Assembly: GCA_028565635.1 (NCBI GenBank)
Contig: JAOXYB010030289.1
Coordinates: 1-11,850 of the forward strand
Source of the DNA: Phoronis ovalis
Lineage: Eukaryota > Phoronida > Phoronidae
Direction of reading: 5' to 3'
DNA length: 11,850 nt
Part shown: in pieces, positions 11,192-11,850 of the stretch
Layout of the letters: each line of letters opens with the position of its first letter
Position numbering within the stretch: position 1 is the first letter of the stretch
Translations under genes and position numbers: made by a program
The notes under the pieces: model-generated
Told to the model about the DNA's origin: nothing
The model's input: only the letters and a program-made list of their open reading frames with translations
The model's database searches: none

Positions 11192-11850
11192 CTAGAAAAA
11201 AACGAACATACAGATGTTTAAATTTGCAACATTCGGGTCTGAAGTTAAAAAATAAAAATTTGTTTTGTGATGATCTACCTCTCATTTCCTTTGTACTGTG
11301 GAAATGTCTGGATGTAGTGAAAATGCAGCAGGTAAAGTCATGCCTGTTAAAACATATTTTTTTATCAAAAAATCCCATATTTGTGATTAGAGCAAGTGTA
11401 CATTTTGAAATACATCTACATCCTGCTTTCACTTAACCAAAATTTGAACAGAAAGAATCACACAGAAGATCACGTAGAATTACTTGATTTTACGAAAAAT
11501 AATTAATGTAAACTCATTCCAGCTGTTTACTGGGGCAATTCTAAGATTGTATTGTTGGAGAATTTAATTTTTTTACTGCAGAAATACAACGGGACTATGA
11601 ATACATAAGATCACATTCCATACAAGCTTTAGACCCAACAATGTATTATACAAACATTACTAACAGCCTGACTTCATTATCACATTCCATACAAGCTTTA
11701 GACCCAACAATGTATTATACAAACATTACTAACAGCCTGACTTCATTATCACATTCCATACAAGCTTTAGACCCAACAATGTATTATACAAACATTACTA
11801 ACAGCCTGACTTCATTATCACATTCCATACAAGCTTTAGACCCAACAATG
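11192..11850 (-). other. Upstream THOC1 intron, running off the window
   Basis: No further THOC1 exon could be supported. The block expected just upstream, with its tryptophan-rich WxxWKNEGCP-type pattern in other species, is absent here. The right-hand 240 bases are a tandem repeat. Confidence 0.7.
11610..11850. repeat. 69-bp perfect tandem repeat (minisatellite), 3.5 copies and continuing
   Basis: The units start at 11612, 11681, 11750 and 11819 (partial at the window end), with a period of exactly 69 and no differences between copies that I can see. The period is 23 codons. Of the six frames, the + frame beginning CAT at 11614 has no stop in the unit, while the others I checked are closed. 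Each unit reads as HSIQALDPTM, then YYTNITNSLTSLS in that frame. The repeat lies within or beyond a THOC1 intron on the opposite strand. Confidence 0.95.

Noticed and set aside
11189-11192. Alternative acceptor two bases inside the first visible THOC1 exon.
   Set aside because: A 2-base shift changes the phase. Without the upstream exon the choice cannot be settled, so the AG after the long T-run was preferred.
11279-11343. Possible extra THOC1 exon (- strand) with acceptor TTTTAACAG and donor GAGAG|GTAGAT.
   Set aside because: In the phase that would join the next exon there is an early TGA, and the peptide does not resemble the conserved THOC1 block expected there.

Overview
The window is animal nuclear DNA. 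It is AT-rich by eye, and its genes are split into short exons bounded by canonical GT-AG introns, with no operon or ribosome-binding-site logic. The kinase reads as an insect-type Src42A rather than a vertebrate SRC or FYN: its activation loop follows the [16 protein letters not shown] pattern and it has the [12 protein letters not shown] strand. An arthropod, most likely an insect, is the best guess. The order cannot be fixed from this sequence.

Layout. (1) Positions 1-685 are the 3' part of an intron. (2) Positions 686-5565 on the + strand hold the last six coding exons of a Src42A-like non-receptor tyrosine kinase: the second half of SH2, the linker, the complete kinase domain and the C-terminal regulatory tail. 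The SH4, unique and SH3 regions and the first half of SH2 lie to the left of the window. (3) Positions 5566 to about 7200 are the presumed long 3' UTR of this kinase. (4) Positions 11191 down to 7389 on the - strand hold the last six coding exons of THOC1 (Hpr1), a THO/TREX subunit, ending in its C-terminal death domain. The short terminal exon (7389-7496) is easy to miss. It was found because its acceptor site, phase and death-domain helix 5-6 sequence all fit. (5) Positions 11192-11850 are upstream THOC1 intron and carry a perfect 69-bp tandem repeat that runs off the right edge.

The two genes are convergent (tail to tail) and probably overlap in their 3' UTRs: + strand AATAAA signals at 6838 and 7176 lie beyond - strand AATAAA signals at 6994-6999 and 6945-6950. 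They have no known shared pathway. One is a membrane-associated signalling kinase and the other a nuclear mRNP-assembly factor, so any link would be through transcription or antisense RNA.

No obviously new protein system is present. The observations most worth checking are an exact 26-nt copy of kinase-exon sequence inside the kinase's own 3' UTR (sense orientation), the 69-bp (23-codon) perfect repeat that stays open in one + frame directly after a good 3' splice site, and three X-box/RFX-like palindromes within about 280 bp of the large SH2-to-kinase intron. There are also two strong short hairpins (13-bp perfect stems) and an exact CTCF-type core beside a 14-bp palindrome.
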